Of a stretch of DNA of 64,000 bases, positions 20,901-31,162 are shown in pieces. Below the pieces are notes generated by a model. That model had not been told where the DNA came from, made no database searches, and saw only the letters and a program-made list of their open reading frames with translations. Within the stretch, counting starts at the first letter, position 1. The number at the start of each line of letters is the position of its first letter. The DNA lies in contig JAPFFF010000018.1 of NCBI GenBank assembly GCA_039105265.1, positions 2,480,001-2,544,000 of the forward strand. Direction: 5' to 3'. Position numbers and translations under genes: made by a program. The DNA is from Tritrichomonas musculus (Eukaryota; Parabasalia; Tritrichomonadida; Tritrichomonadidae).

Positions 20901-21817
20901 AAGAGGTAGTTCCATGAGTCTGCCGAAAGTGTCATATTAACAATCGAAAACTTTTGAATTTCACCGTTTAAGTTAGATAATTTTTCGATCAAATCGATGA
21001 AACATTTATCAGTAAATTGACAATTGACAAAGGCAAAAGAAAGAGGTATTCTTGGCTTCAAATTTTCTGTTCGAAGTTGTTCAGGAACGAGGGTGGTATA
21101 TCCTTCAAATACAATACTAGTTACTGTTGATAGACGTTTTATTATGAAATGAACATATCGACAAACGCCATAAGGGGCAACATTTTTGAAATGAATTGAA
21201 CGTATTTTTTCGGATCTCATTGATTTGAATAAAATGCTACATTTTCTTGGTAACACGCAACTACTATCAAATATGACAGAATCTGATTTGTCCGAATTAA
21301 GTGACGCTAAAAATTGCAAAACAGAAGGATCATAATCACCTCCTTCATTTCGAAAACAAAGGTTAATATATCGCAACAATGAATTTTTTTCAACTGGAAC
21401 TGATGGCTGTGCAGCAGTTGGAGGTTGTGGAAAGTTTACGCACATTATTTGCGGTGAATTTGGCAAGAAAGCGATTCGAGAAGCTAGTATGCATTCTATA
21501 GATCTTTCAATATGCGCGCATTCATAAAATGTTCTTCCTTTAATCCAAACAATGGTTCTTCTCTTTTGATTATCATAAAAAAGTTCTGAAATTGTATCAA
21601 CAGGGATAAATATAGAAACCTTAAATCCTTTTGAAAGTTTAAATGGCCTTAAAAAAAATATACCTGCGTTATTAATGTAGATTTGGCAAGATTTCGTTTT
21701 TCCATGTCCTTTTCGATCAGGCATAATTCCACCTTCGATAAAAGTAGGTTGTACATAATTTTGTCCTAAGTCTGGAAATTGTTTAATTGTGCTTTCTTTG
21801 GAAAATATTGAAGACAT
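17915..21817 (-). CDS. LRR protein, CARMIL-like, with long Gln/Pro repeat tail
   Basis: 1300 aa from an ATG. Residues ~30-125 look like a PH-like fold (ties FFLRPFKLSKGFKVSIFI to TIVWIKGRTFYE). Residues ~165-660 contain irregular leucine-rich repeats (e.g. LSQLVLKKQDFTGLN, IKGLDWSGNPIDSS). This order matches CARMIL/LRRC16-type regulators of actin capping protein, which have many trichomonad relatives. From ~770 the protein is Ser/Asn-rich, and from ~960 nearly pure Gln/Pro/Ile repeat. No capping-protein interaction motif can be identified in that tail. It probably acts at the cell cortex in actin assembly, but the CARMIL assignment is tentative. Confidence 0.6.
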   Translation of the reverse strand: MSSIFSKESTIKQFPDLGQNYVQPTFIEGGIMPDRKGHGKTKSCQIYINNAGIFFLRPFKLSKGFKVSIFIPVDTISELFYDNQKRRTIVWIKGRTFYECAHIERSIECILASRIAFLPNSPQIMCVNFPQPPTAAQPSVPVEKNSLLRYINLCFRNEGGDYDPSVLQFLASLNSDKSDSVIFDSSCVLPRKCSILFKSMRSEKIRSIHFKNVAPYGVCRYVHFIIKRLSTVTSIVFEGYTTLVPEQLRTENLKPRIPLSFAFVNCQFTDKCFIDLIEKLSNLNGEIQKFSIVNMTLSADSWNYLFYAFDSFKPWNTLEYFEMNQIDLKTITPEEVSTSFLILQRRCRFIQYISLSNWVQPIPIDIDSFSHSSTLSQLVLKKQDFTGLNNDKARLPTNIVYFDVGQSSFTLASLQSFFRLILSIPKKPIFLNFSDIKMQDGSWNQFYSSLSSLSEINNIKGLDWSGNPIDSSCIMPFCQFFFAQNNVSHLSIDRIFNNSQIDDLRNLVNSIGPNKIYSLSICGNSNHNFGGSMSQFLDIINSLGNNLLIFHIDGHKVSNIDSPDVISFIRNHNSIVELSMDDTTFSDENQLFNFYENIFSNQNIKILGRPNIDLERILGGPGLSYLSDRTRFLNFQNNFHSKEEPIRQSLLAYYLCRYSNNFTFEAQRYCSYFSKCPNIFIPLSYRDDFCLKFTQKKHYSISFSTLYVREPCNSLSELQSKRLIKPDRPPNYRSTKYGILKPVQVQIPLNDSFSNNTYNDSVATTFNSKGSDTSYSNYNSNNFNSIDVSNNNASAKVTSEFNNFNNASNNNFGSSVSNSSFENNNYAQQSQSQFGGMAGVASSGIQLEPLADTPEMKSVLSILSGIFDDDEQSSESSQQPVGQQYIDSNQQQQSPPSYYSQTQNLQQVYATQPAQGSHQTAQKMVQRARSASQMGLLPGLQPKQQQQRQALKQIPQVPQHQTQLQQQNQTYAFHTLQRQQTPQPQYRPRSSSQTQHSHPQLQQLQQTQAQQPQIQQQQQIQQQQQIQQQQQLQQQQQQLQQQQQLQQQQQIQKPYIQQPLVQPLQIVQPSLQQLQIIQPRIQQLQTPQPQIQQQQIQQPQIQQPQIQQQQIQQPQIQQPQIQQPQIQQPQIQQQQIQQPQIQQPQIQQPQIQQPQIQQQQIQQPQIQQPQIQQPQMQPLQIPQPQIQPLQIPQPQIQQLQIPQPQISQPPTQQPQIQPLQIPQPQIQQLQIPQPQISQPPTQQPQIQPLQIPQPQIPKPQIQQLQIPQPSTQQPQSQQPQQSHKNTQPLVHYGVFIPPPS
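17980..18790 (-). repeat. coding minisatellite (15-bp QIQQP and 90-bp higher-order units)
   Basis: Inside the LRR gene, a 15-bp unit encoding QIQQP or QIQQQ is repeated many times at about 18290-18560. A ~90-bp unit encoding QIQPLQIPQPQIQQLQIPQP then ISQPPTQQP is repeated at about 18000-18290. CAA/CAG-rich runs continue to ~18790. Long open frames also occur on the opposite strand and in another minus frame because of the repeat; they are shadows. Confidence 0.9.
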
Positions 21818-22301
21818 TTGATTTCAAATACGATTGTATTGTAATCTTTTCATTTTTCTCAATCTACTCAATATTTTGTTATTAATATTTCAAATAAAGC
21901 TCTCAAATTTAAACGATATTTTGAAAGAAAAAATAAAACCTTTTTTATTTTGGTGATTTTAAAGTAAATCGATTTAATAAACGTTCTATTTAATTATTTT
22001 ATTGGTTATATATTGGTCCAGTGAATGCAGGAGGAATGATTTTTACCAAAATTTATTACTTTAAATTATAATAAATTTTTATCGAAATCAATTATAGATG
22101 TTTAATCAATTCATCAAAGCATTTATCATCAGAAATAACACCATTTTCTGAAAAAAGGCAATCATTAATATTTTATAAGATTAATTTAAAAAAAAATTTT
22201 AGATTCTTAATTAAAAGAGAAATAAAAAACCATATGTATGAACTAAAATCATTGAATTTTCATTTTTTACCAAAATAAATAAATAAATAAAAATTAAAAA
22301 A
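21818..22301. other. AT-rich spacer
   Basis: No gene seen between the start of the LRR gene and the 3' end of the STAG gene. Nothing structured stands out. Confidence 0.5.
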
Positions 22302-25300
22302 TTAATTATTATAAATGAATGATTCATCTGGCTCTTCAAATTCAATTTCACTTTCATGAGAATCTGAAGTTTCTTGATCAGTATTATTAAAATCAATTTC
22401 TTGAACGTCACTGTCATCAAGATCATTTTGGTCAATATTTTCGCTTTCATCAAGATCATTTTGGCCAACATTTTCGCTTTCATCAAGATCATTTTGGCCA
22501 ACATTTTCGCTTTCATCAAGGGATTTTTCATTATCAAATGAACCATTATTTTCGATTTGATCATCTTCAGTGCTTTCAACAATTTCAATTTCATCATTAA
22601 TATCATCATCTTCATTATTTTGAGCAGTTGATTGTTTCTGGAAGACTTTTTTATCATCTTTCTTTATTTTACTTATCATTCGATAATTCATTTCATTTTT
22701 CTTCTTTTTAGAAGGTTTCTTAACAACTTGAAGCTTTAATATGTCTTTACCTTTTAATTTGTTCCCATTTGATATTTTATCAATGACTTCTTCGAATCTG
22801 TCACTTAAAGTTCCACGAAGTTGGCTTGCTTCATTTTCACTCAGTCCAAATAAAAAAGTAAGAGTAACAGGCAAAAATTGTTCATCTTCATCTTTGTTTT
22901 CTGACCATTCTTTAATAAAATCGAAAACTCTGAACTTACCAACAAAAAATCTGGCAATTCGCCGTATATCAACACTTTTTATATTTGGAGATTTTTCAAT
23001 AATGAACGAAAAGGCCGAATAAAGCTGCTTCCCATTGATTGGACGATATTGGGACAATTTTTTCCATAATTTTTTAACTTTTTCAGACAAATTGTCTATG
23101 TATTCATTGTCTTTGCTTTCTTTTAAATTTTTTAGCCAAGAATCACTTGAAGATTCTGATGCAATGCAATTATAAATAAAAAGATGAGCTGAATATCCAA
23201 TATCGATGGCTTTTACAATGATTGGAAGCTCAGCCGAGTCAAAAAGTTCAATTTTCATATTAATTGAATCTATATTATGATAGAAAGAGTAGAATGAATC
23301 AGAAATATCATCATTAACAATGGGAGTGGATATGAACGGAGGAGCTAAACCAGTGGCGGTTTCATAAGTAAGAATTGGTGAGAGAGAAATAATTGCACTT
23401 AACGATTTGAAAGCAGAAAGTTTGATGTCATAGCTTGCTTTTTCACTCTTTAAAAATGTAGAAAATATGGTTGAAAATTCATGGAATTCTTTGATATATG
23501 GTTCTTTCATCATCTCTATTTTTTCAGCAATTTCATTTGCATCTTCATCAACAATTTTCCTGTTTTTCAGGAAATCATGAACTTTTTTAAGATCCCATTT
23601 GAAATAATGTTGTAAACATTCAATGCTATTTGAAATAAATTCATTATCATCTTTTTGCTCAGATTCTGTATTATCTTCACTTTCTGACAGTGAATCTGAA
23701 TCATATTTTTTCATTTTTTGGTATAATTTATGCAAAATTTTTGTTTTCAATTTTTCATTTGATGAAATATCAATGAGCCTAGCTGCAACTGTAAATTTAG
23801 CTAATGTGCTACTCATGCGCTCATCACCATTATCATCTTCATTAGAACCGAAATTTGACAACGTAATGGACAATTTATCAAGTTCTTTTTGTGCAATTTC
23901 GCTAAGTTGACTGTGACTTTTAGAAAGAACATAAATTGAATTGAAAGTAGTATTGAAAAGATTACTATTTTTATCATCGTTATAATCACATTTAATAAAT
24001 ATTTCATGGAGTTGGTTTAAAAGTTTTACATATTGTTTTTCACAAGAGCTTTCCGAAATAGCATTCAAATCAAGTAAGCTTGATACTTCTATCAGATTTA
24101 AGATTATTTCTTTATTTCTTGATGATTGATAAGCTTTCAATAGCTGAGGAAGATTTTGAATCAAAACAGTTGTTAATTTTCTAGATTTTTTCATTGCCTT
24201 TTCACTATTAATCGATTCTTGGGAATTTTTAGTTTTTGAATTATTACGTTTGGCGCAATTTTCAACTTGACTAACTACCATCCTGGCTGAACAGAGCAAA
24301 ATTGCAGAAATAACTTTTGATTGGTCATCATTCTCTTCAGAAATTAGTCGATCACACATTTCATCCCATCTTTTTAGACATTTTAAATATGGGTATAATG
24401 ATGATACAATAAAAGGAAGTTCTTTTTGAATGTTAAAGTTTGTAACAAAAAATAAAAAATGATCTATATCATCATTTTCATTACTTGAAAAAAACCTTTT
24501 AGCAACGAAACTAGCTGCTGATTCTCTGATTATTACTGAATCATCTGAAATAAGTTTTTGAATATTTGGACATTCAGTCAGATTAATTAATTTCTTATCA
24601 ATAAGAATTCCTAAACAAGATATTGCTTCTGCAGAAACTTCTTCATTTGAATCATTACACATTTCTATAATCCGTGGTGAATACATCTCTGAAAACTCAA
24701 TTAAAACATTTTGAATTTGATTATTCATTTGATTTTTTTCTTCAATAGATAGCACAACACTTTTATTTTTTTTCTTACTTTTTTTCTTATTAGAAATTGT
24801 GCATTTCGTTTCATCATTTTCATTTTGATTACCATTATCACTTGATTCTGTGATTACATGCAAGACTATTTTTTCACAGAATTTGATGGCATCTAATCTA
24901 TTCACAGATGATGTATCATTAAGGGCTCTACCAACATATTTCAACTTTTGTTCGTCGAGAAATTCTACATCGCAAATAATCATTGCATTTGTTAATGAAC
25001 TTATTATCAAATTTCGAATTTTGTCGTCAATATCACGAATTCTGACTATTAATAAATTCTTATATAAATCATTAGCAACCGATAGGTAAAGGGATATCTC
25101 TTGTTCAAAAAGAGAATTCTGTTGATGATTTTGCTTTGCTTTTGAGTTTTGCTGATTTTTTTCTAATTCTCCTTTTCTCCAGGAAATAGAATTTGCTAAT
25201 GATTCAAAAAGTGAACAAATGAAAAATGTAGTACATAACCTTACAACTCTGATTTTGCAACAATTAAATGCAGAAATCCATTCCATAAAATGTTTATATG

Positions 25301-25784
25301 AATCATTTGAAAATACATTATTTGCTATCAGTGATTCGCTAATGTCTTTCCAAAATGATATTATTTTTTTTGACTTTGATTTAAGGAACTTATATAAAGG
25401 TGGGCATAATTTGCTTTTTTTTGCTTTTTCTATAAATTCTTTCAGAATTGTATCAAACGAGTTACTTTTGATCTGATTAATATTCATGTTAATTCTATTA
25501 CCTGATATTTGGAGAATGAAACTTAACAATTCTAGATATGACTGCATTTCGCTTTCATTTTCTTTTTTGCTGAATGATTTAGACCATTTTTTTATGACTC
25601 CATTTCCATCGTTGCTTGTTAAATAATCGAATAATGAGTATTCTATATCCAACTGATAATCTGGATCATTGAGTTGATCAAAATCAATAATATCATCTGG
25701 AACTTTTGGCGATTGATTTTCCGCTGTTAGTTTGGTTTCACTAGTTGATTGATTTTTCTTGTTTCTTGTTAACATTGATAACAT
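22302..25784 (-). CDS. SCC3: cohesin subunit Scc3/STAG
   Basis: About 1160 aa from the ATG at 25784 (MLSMLTRNKKN); the open frame extends to 25865 but starts less plausibly there. Near residues 150-210 is a STAG-type block (IISFWKDISESLI, SYKHFMEWISAFNCCKIRVV, LCTTFFICSLFESLA). It is followed by the stromalin conserved domain: VRIRDIDDKIRNLIISSL, then LDEQKLKYVGRALNDTSSV and RLDAIKFCE. These are the conserved SA/Scc3 features that bind Scc1/Rad21 and DNA. The rest is HEAT-like helices. The C-terminus is acidic with three tandem copies of LDESENVGQND. It is a nuclear core component of the cohesin ring. Confidence 0.85.
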   Translation of the reverse strand: MLSMLTRNKKNQSTSETKLTAENQSPKVPDDIIDFDQLNDPDYQLDIEYSLFDYLTSNDGNGVIKKWSKSFSKKENESEMQSYLELLSFILQISGNRINMNINQIKSNSFDTILKEFIEKAKKSKLCPPLYKFLKSKSKKIISFWKDISESLIANNVFSNDSYKHFMEWISAFNCCKIRVVRLCTTFFICSLFESLANSISWRKGELEKNQQNSKAKQNHQQNSLFEQEISLYLSVANDLYKNLLIVRIRDIDDKIRNLIISSLTNAMIICDVEFLDEQKLKYVGRALNDTSSVNRLDAIKFCEKIVLHVITESSDNGNQNENDETKCTISNKKKSKKKNKSVVLSIEEKNQMNNQIQNVLIEFSEMYSPRIIEMCNDSNEEVSAEAISCLGILIDKKLINLTECPNIQKLISDDSVIIRESAASFVAKRFFSSNENDDIDHFLFFVTNFNIQKELPFIVSSLYPYLKCLKRWDEMCDRLISEENDDQSKVISAILLCSARMVVSQVENCAKRNNSKTKNSQESINSEKAMKKSRKLTTVLIQNLPQLLKAYQSSRNKEIILNLIEVSSLLDLNAISESSCEKQYVKLLNQLHEIFIKCDYNDDKNSNLFNTTFNSIYVLSKSHSQLSEIAQKELDKLSITLSNFGSNEDDNGDERMSSTLAKFTVAARLIDISSNEKLKTKILHKLYQKMKKYDSDSLSESEDNTESEQKDDNEFISNSIECLQHYFKWDLKKVHDFLKNRKIVDEDANEIAEKIEMMKEPYIKEFHEFSTIFSTFLKSEKASYDIKLSAFKSLSAIISLSPILTYETATGLAPPFISTPIVNDDISDSFYSFYHNIDSINMKIELFDSAELPIIVKAIDIGYSAHLFIYNCIASESSSDSWLKNLKESKDNEYIDNLSEKVKKLWKKLSQYRPINGKQLYSAFSFIIEKSPNIKSVDIRRIARFFVGKFRVFDFIKEWSENKDEDEQFLPVTLTFLFGLSENEASQLRGTLSDRFEEVIDKISNGNKLKGKDILKLQVVKKPSKKKKNEMNYRMISKIKKDDKKVFQKQSTAQNNEDDDINDEIEIVESTEDDQIENNGSFDNEKSLDESENVGQNDLDESENVGQNDLDESENIDQNDLDDSDVQEIDFNNTDQETSDSHESEIEFEEPDESFIYNN
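22407..22520 (-). repeat. 33-bp coding tandem repeat (LDESENVGQND x3)
   Basis: Three nearly identical 33-bp units lie in the acidic C-terminal tail of the STAG gene. The last unit is slightly diverged (ENIDQND). Confidence 0.9.
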
Positions 25785-25865
25785 TTGTATATCGCAAATA
25801 GCGTATGAATTTATTATCAGAAAAAGTTTTTGATGTGAACAAACTTCATTCAATTCATAAGTCAA

Positions 25866-26512
25866 TATATAAATGATGTATTTTAATTTAATTCAAACAA
25901 ACGTTTATTATATTGTGATCCATTCATACAGATTGATCATTCATAGAAGGCTCAATAAGCCATTTGCTTTTATATGTATATGAGATCTTTATTCAATTAA
26001 AAAACAAAATTAATGCACACCTTACTAAATCATATTAAATAATATTTATCCACACCAAAAACAAAGTTACTTTATATACTAAATATCAATTCTTATTTAA
26101 ATAAAAAGTCTTAATTTAAAAAATGCAAATTAACAATTTTGTTCTTATATTTAATGAGTGGATTACAAATTTAATAATTCATTCAAATGAGTTCTTTAAG
26201 AATTTAATACATATATAAATAATCATTGGATTCTAATGTAAATATTAGTTTGCTGAAGCATTTAACTTGAAAGGAGAAAATAAGAATAAGAATTTATTTT
26301 CAAAAATACCAAAATTTATATACCCATAAATTGATTATACAACAAGAGCAAATATATAAAAACAGTTAGGTGCAAAAGAATATCAGATGCATTTTTAATG
26401 AGAATAGTGGAAAAACTTTTCAAATTGAGAAATATAAATTTTTAAAGTTAAAAATTGTATACAATCTTTTGAAATAAAAACGGTTATATTATACTTTTCT
26501 ATAAAAATATAA
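25866..26512. other. intergenic region upstream of two divergent genes
   Basis: No gene. The divergent STAG and BRK1 genes share this ~0.7-kb AT-rich region, which should hold both promoters. No clear palindrome or repeat is seen. Confidence 0.5.
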
Positions 26513-26740
26513 ATGACAGATCCAGCTCAAATTCGTGCTGCAGTCGAAAAAGATTTCCAAAACCGTGAATTTGCACAGAATATATCCCTTGGAATGATGC
26601 GAGTAGTCCGATTTTTGAACACATTTCACTCAAATGTACGAGGTCGTCTAGCAGATTTAAATCAAAAACTTACTCAACTTGAACGTCGCTTAGTTTTCAT
26701 TGAAAACCAACTCAATTGCTGTTCCGGTACTAATCAATAA
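26513..26740 (+). CDS. BRK1: BRICK1 (HSPC300), WAVE/SCAR complex subunit
   Basis: 75 aa, the normal length of BRK1. The sequence follows the family closely: VEKDFQNREFAQNISLGM, then VRFLNTFHSNVRGRLADLN, then KLTQLERRLVFIENQL. The family signature is the NRE(Y/F) turn, the FLN.F block and the RLA.LN.KLT.LERR..(Y/F)IE coiled coil. BRK1 is the small helical core subunit of the WAVE regulatory complex, which activates Arp2/3 downstream of Rac. It fits the amoeboid, actin-driven adhesion of trichomonads. Confidence 0.93.
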   Translation: MTDPAQIRAAVEKDFQNREFAQNISLGMMRVVRFLNTFHSNVRGRLADLNQKLTQLERRLVFIENQLNCCSGTNQ

Positions 26741-27736
26741 AGAAAGAATACATATTTTTTTTTTTTAAATAAAGTATTTATTTTTCAATTTTTCCCCTCC
26801 AATTTATCATTTAAAATAGGCAAGTTTTATTATTGGTGGTTCATATTCAATAAAAAAGTATTTATATAAATGGTATTAATAATGATTCAACATTTAAAAT
26901 TCTTAGCATAAAAAAGGGCAATAAATTTGTGACATGCTCTTTTATACACAAGACTTCATTATATTTTATTATTTATTCATTAATTTGAAAAAATAGTGAA
27001 TTAATTGGTAATATTAATGTTTTTCAAAGTTAAGAGTAAAAAATATAAATTAAATGGGCATTTATATGCAATCATACATATATTACTTGCTTTTATTAAT
27101 TTACAAAATCATTGTTGACCAATAACATTTGCAATTTCATTCATATTTTTTTATTTTTATTTTTCTTGAATACATTTTAATAAACATATAATTAATTTTT
27201 ATTATATATTTAACAATTGTGAAATAAGAATTTGGCGCTTTTTTTATTTTCCTAATCAAGATATTATAAAATATTACATAATATCAAGAAAACTTTTTAT
27301 ATTCTTATTTGTTCGTCAAGAAATCATTTATTTTTCCACACCACTTTTTGAAAACTTTTTAACTTTTTGAATACTATTTATACTTTTTTATTCAATTTTT
27401 GCTAAATAATGAATAATTATATAGTTAAAATAGATTCCCGATTCATCATGCAATTCAAGGAGCCCGATTCGGCTTCGCGCAGCCCCGTGGTGATTACTGG
27501 TGTGCATATTCCTGAAAAATTATGTAAAAATATAAATATTCATATCAAAAAAAGCAAATAGTTCTAATTTTTCGGTAAAACTTTAATTTACGATTTTTTT
27601 GGTTAATTTTCTTAACAGAGTAAGTCAAATTACACCTTAAGATGGAGGTTTTTTACTTTCCATGAGTTCATGGATAGAAAAGCCATTCAAAAAGTGGTGT
27701 AGAAAAAAACGATTGTCCATTTAGTATGAAAACATA
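26741..27736. other. AT-rich spacer with GC-rich patch
   Basis: No gene. A GC-rich patch at 27455-27505 (GAGCCCGATTCGGCTTCG, then GCAGCCCCGTGG) interrupts otherwise AT-rich DNA and shares AGCCCCGTG with the patch at 8880. It may be the remnant of a repeat. Confidence 0.45.
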
Positions 27737-29413
27737 ATGATACCAAACCCATCTCAAGAATTAGAATCGTATTTTCCATATTCCAGAACAAATGAAATGA
27801 AAGTAATTAATTTTTTAAATACATTAACTACAATTGAATTTGCTTTTAAAATGAACAAAAAAAAATACAAACAATTAATCAAATACTTTATTGATATAAA
27901 GGATGAATATCCTCCCAATTATTTTGAGTTACCAGGCATCATTTTACTCATGCAGAGCTTTATTGCTAAATTACGACTTCAAACTGGGGTTACTAAATCA
28001 CCCGAACTTAAACTTTTGATACGCTGGCCAGAAAGTATTACGTCGCGGCTATTAAAAATTTCTCCAAAAACTGTTTTAAAATCTCTTTATCAAATATTAT
28101 ATTTTTCACCAAACCACAGCGTCGCTATTCCACTTTTAAATCAACACCCTGTTTTTTATATTCGTATGATTATTATGCAAAGACATCAAAATATGATTCT
28201 TCGTCGTGCTGTTTCAAATCCAATAGGATTAAAGCTACTAGCTAAGAAATTATCCACACAAGAGTTTTTGAGAGAATTTAGTACAAATGATTTATTAAAA
28301 ATCCCACCTTTAATAACAACAACTGATGGCGACCAATATTATGCCAAAATAAATGACTCAAAATTAAGGATATTTACCATTGTTGCAGAATCTTTGATAA
28401 GATCTGCATCAATGAATAATGAATTAGATTATTTATGTCTTAATGGCCCAAAAGAACTTTTATCTCTCTTAAAGGATATTATTATTTCCCTTGCTTCAAT
28501 GAATCATTTGCCACAATGCATAATACCATATATATCAGCTATTTCTTCACGCTTTTCGCCATCAATTTTAGGCCGGATTCGTGAACCTGATTCACTAATC
28601 AAAGCAATTAAATTATTTTTATTAGAAACGCCTCAACTTTTAGATTCTGTTGCAACTATGGTTATAGAATCACCACACGTTTGGCATGAACTTTCTATTT
28701 ACATTAATGATTTACCTGAGCTTAATATAGCCATTAGAAATTATATACCATACATGCTTCAAATTGATCAAGAAGCATGTTTTGACTTTTTAACTCGGAT
28801 ACATACTACTGATAAAGCAGCTGTTTCTGCAATAAACTTTTTAAAGCCATTTATTCCCAAGTCTTATCTATCAATTATGAATTTATCCAAAAGCGGCGAA
28901 CTTTCATTCCGTGTTGCAGCAGGAATAGCAGCATCAGAAGACTCATTATGGATACAACTTGCACAATATTTTCATGGCAGAGATCAATATATGAGCCAAT
29001 TTTTAGATATCTCTACAGATTTAATTATTTCTGGAAACTTTTATAGAGCATTGGAACTTCTTAACTATTTATCTATTTACTATTCTGCAGGGAGTAAAAC
29101 GATAAATCTAGCCATTTCAGAATATATATATCAAAAATATGCATCTTTCCCTCTAAATTGCTATGCTGAACAAAGCTTGTTTGCTGAAGTTTTCGGAAGA
29201 GTTCACAAATTTTCTTCTTCAATCATACCTGTTTTACAGAAAATGCCAAAATTGACAAGTAAATGCCTCCTTTTACTTATCAGATTCTTGTGGAATGCTA
29301 TGAAAGACGATGATCCCTCTTTTCTAATATTTCGTTTAAAACTTTTCATTAAAAGGATTGGAACCAAAAAAGAACCACGACAATGGACATATGAAATAAT
29401 AGTTAATTCTTAA
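27737..29413 (+). CDS. large alpha-helical protein, unknown
   Basis: 558 aa from an ATG, with no low complexity and good codon use. The whole protein reads as amphipathic helices (LLKISPKTVLKSLYQILY, LLMQSFIAKLRLQTG, LLSLLKDIIISLASM), which suggests an ARM/HEAT-like solenoid. I see no catalytic motif, signal peptide or transmembrane segment. A short sequence of similar helices repeats roughly every 35-45 residues. I do not recognise the family; a lineage-specific trichomonad protein is likely. Confidence 0.75.
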   Translation: MIPNPSQELESYFPYSRTNEMKVINFLNTLTTIEFAFKMNKKKYKQLIKYFIDIKDEYPPNYFELPGIILLMQSFIAKLRLQTGVTKSPELKLLIRWPESITSRLLKISPKTVLKSLYQILYFSPNHSVAIPLLNQHPVFYIRMIIMQRHQNMILRRAVSNPIGLKLLAKKLSTQEFLREFSTNDLLKIPPLITTTDGDQYYAKINDSKLRIFTIVAESLIRSASMNNELDYLCLNGPKELLSLLKDIIISLASMNHLPQCIIPYISAISSRFSPSILGRIREPDSLIKAIKLFLLETPQLLDSVATMVIESPHVWHELSIYINDLPELNIAIRNYIPYMLQIDQEACFDFLTRIHTTDKAAVSAINFLKPFIPKSYLSIMNLSKSGELSFRVAAGIAASEDSLWIQLAQYFHGRDQYMSQFLDISTDLIISGNFYRALELLNYLSIYYSAGSKTINLAISEYIYQKYASFPLNCYAEQSLFAEVFGRVHKFSSSIIPVLQKMPKLTSKCLLLLIRFLWNAMKDDDPSFLIFRLKLFIKRIGTKKEPRQWTYEIIVNS

Positions 29414-30730
29414 CCTTTCAAGATATAATATATTTTTGTAAAAATACTTTATTTTTATATATGAGTTATTTGATTATTACAAATACCTATTTATAATTTG
29501 ATGCTGGGCTTCTCTTTTTTAAACTTTTCATTTTGTGAAGTTCATGCATAGGGGATCTAAAATTATGTAAAGAGTCAGAAATTTAAATTTTACGGAGGAT
29601 TGGTATGAATTTTAATTTTAATATTTATAATTTTTAAATAATATTTACCATACATTTTTAAGATATTATTAATTTTAATCTGATAATTTTTGAATGTAAA
29701 CTTTAATTTGGAAAACTCAAAAAGTGAAAACAATTCAGTGATTTTCAAAAATTCTTTATTTCCATTCAAATTTTCAATAAAAATATTGAAAAATTATATG
29801 TGGGGAAACTCAAAATAACGTATTTTGAAAAAACTTATTTTTATGATAATTCAATAAATATTAATTTTGGGTAAACAATATTCATATATATTATTGTGCA
29901 ATATCTTAATTATATAAAAATAATATTTTCATTTATTTTTAAGAGTTTGGAATAATTAATATTTTTCTCCATTTTTCAAAAATAAAATTTATAGAGTTTA
30001 AATTAGATCAATATATTTATTGTTTGGTGTATTTCCAAATATAAATACTTCATAAATTAATAGAGACCGATCCTGCTATATTTGGTAGAAAATCGACTTG
30101 GTAGATTTAAAATATTATAAAAAAAGAATTTGCAAATAATTACAATCTAATATTGTATAATTATTATAATAAAAATATTAGAAATTTATAATAAAAATCA
30201 TGAGATATATTACGATACTATATTCAATTATTCATATCACACCACATTATTTTCTATACTGAACATTTCACGCCACATAAATATTTAATATAGCTAATAT
30301 TTTTTATTATAAATATAAAAAATGATGAAAATGGTGAATTATTAGATTTAAATGCAACTACATTCCACAACTAGCAATCAAATTCAGAACAAATATCATC
30401 ATTTTCATAATTTGAAAGTATTGATATATATTCTATGCTTTTATTCAATGCCAAAAAGTTCACACTTTAAGGTCGTCCTAAAAAAGTGGTCTTTACATGG
30501 CCAAATTGATCACATCACTTCATCATAATTTTTGAAGCTCAATATTGGATTCACATACGAAACTCGTTAAAAGATGTTAAAACTGGTATTCGCAAATATA
30601 CTCGTTAATGTATTCACTTATATACTCGTTAATGAAAATGCAAATGCATTCATTAATATTATTTCTTTTTTTCGACATGTCAACTATTAACCAAAAATAT
30701 AGTGTGTATGATCTGTATACTTCATGTGCT
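29414..30730. other. AT-rich spacer
   Basis: No gene. Long A/T runs and short imperfect repeats only. It separates the host genes on the left from the decayed helicase array and its transposons on the right. Confidence 0.5.
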
Positions 30731-31113
30731 TTAGTATTTAGCACGAATTCGTAAACCTGTATACGATGGATCATGAAACTTATTAATATATCCAGACGAT
30801 TTGGGTTTTGGATCGTAATTTCTAGCTCTGTATGTATAAGCATATTCTTCAGCATCTTCATCATTCTGTTGTGTTCGTGGAGTCGATTTACTTGCAACAC
30901 AGAGCTTACCATTACGTTTCGTGAATCTCTTTTTCTTTTGTCGTATATCTTCATTAAGTGATCTAGTATCGAACTCACTTGCATGCGGATTACGTCTAAA
31001 CAGTGTATTAAGAGTCTTATAACCTTTCTTAGATGTTAACTCCGCGATCGATTCTTAAGTAAATCCATGTTATCTGTGGTATATAATTCTTCTAAGCTAA
31101 CGTTCTTACTCAT
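30731..31113 (-). pseudogene. frameshifted paralogue of the gene at 31163
   Basis: Begins MSKNVSLEELYTTDNMDLLK at the ATG at 31113. A frameshift near 31040 leads into GYKTLNTLFRRNPHASEFDT, then RSLNEDI and KKRFTKRNGK. It ends with an extra ~60 residues (EEYAYTYRARNYDPKPKSSG, ending LRIRAKY) up to a TAA at 30731-30733. The first two thirds mirror the 76-aa ORF just upstream (LAELFTTDDMD, YKAINVLLRRN, RELNEEI, RHFTKRKG). This is a tandem duplication in which this copy has lost its frame but keeps the longer C-terminus. Function unknown. Confidence 0.7.
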
Positions 31114-31162
31114 TTCTATGTAATTAAACTTTGCACAATACTTGCACAAAAATAATACTGTA

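Noticed and set aside
22211-22657. 148-aa Lys/Met/Leu-rich frame
   Set aside because: A shifted reading of the acidic repeat tail of the STAG gene.
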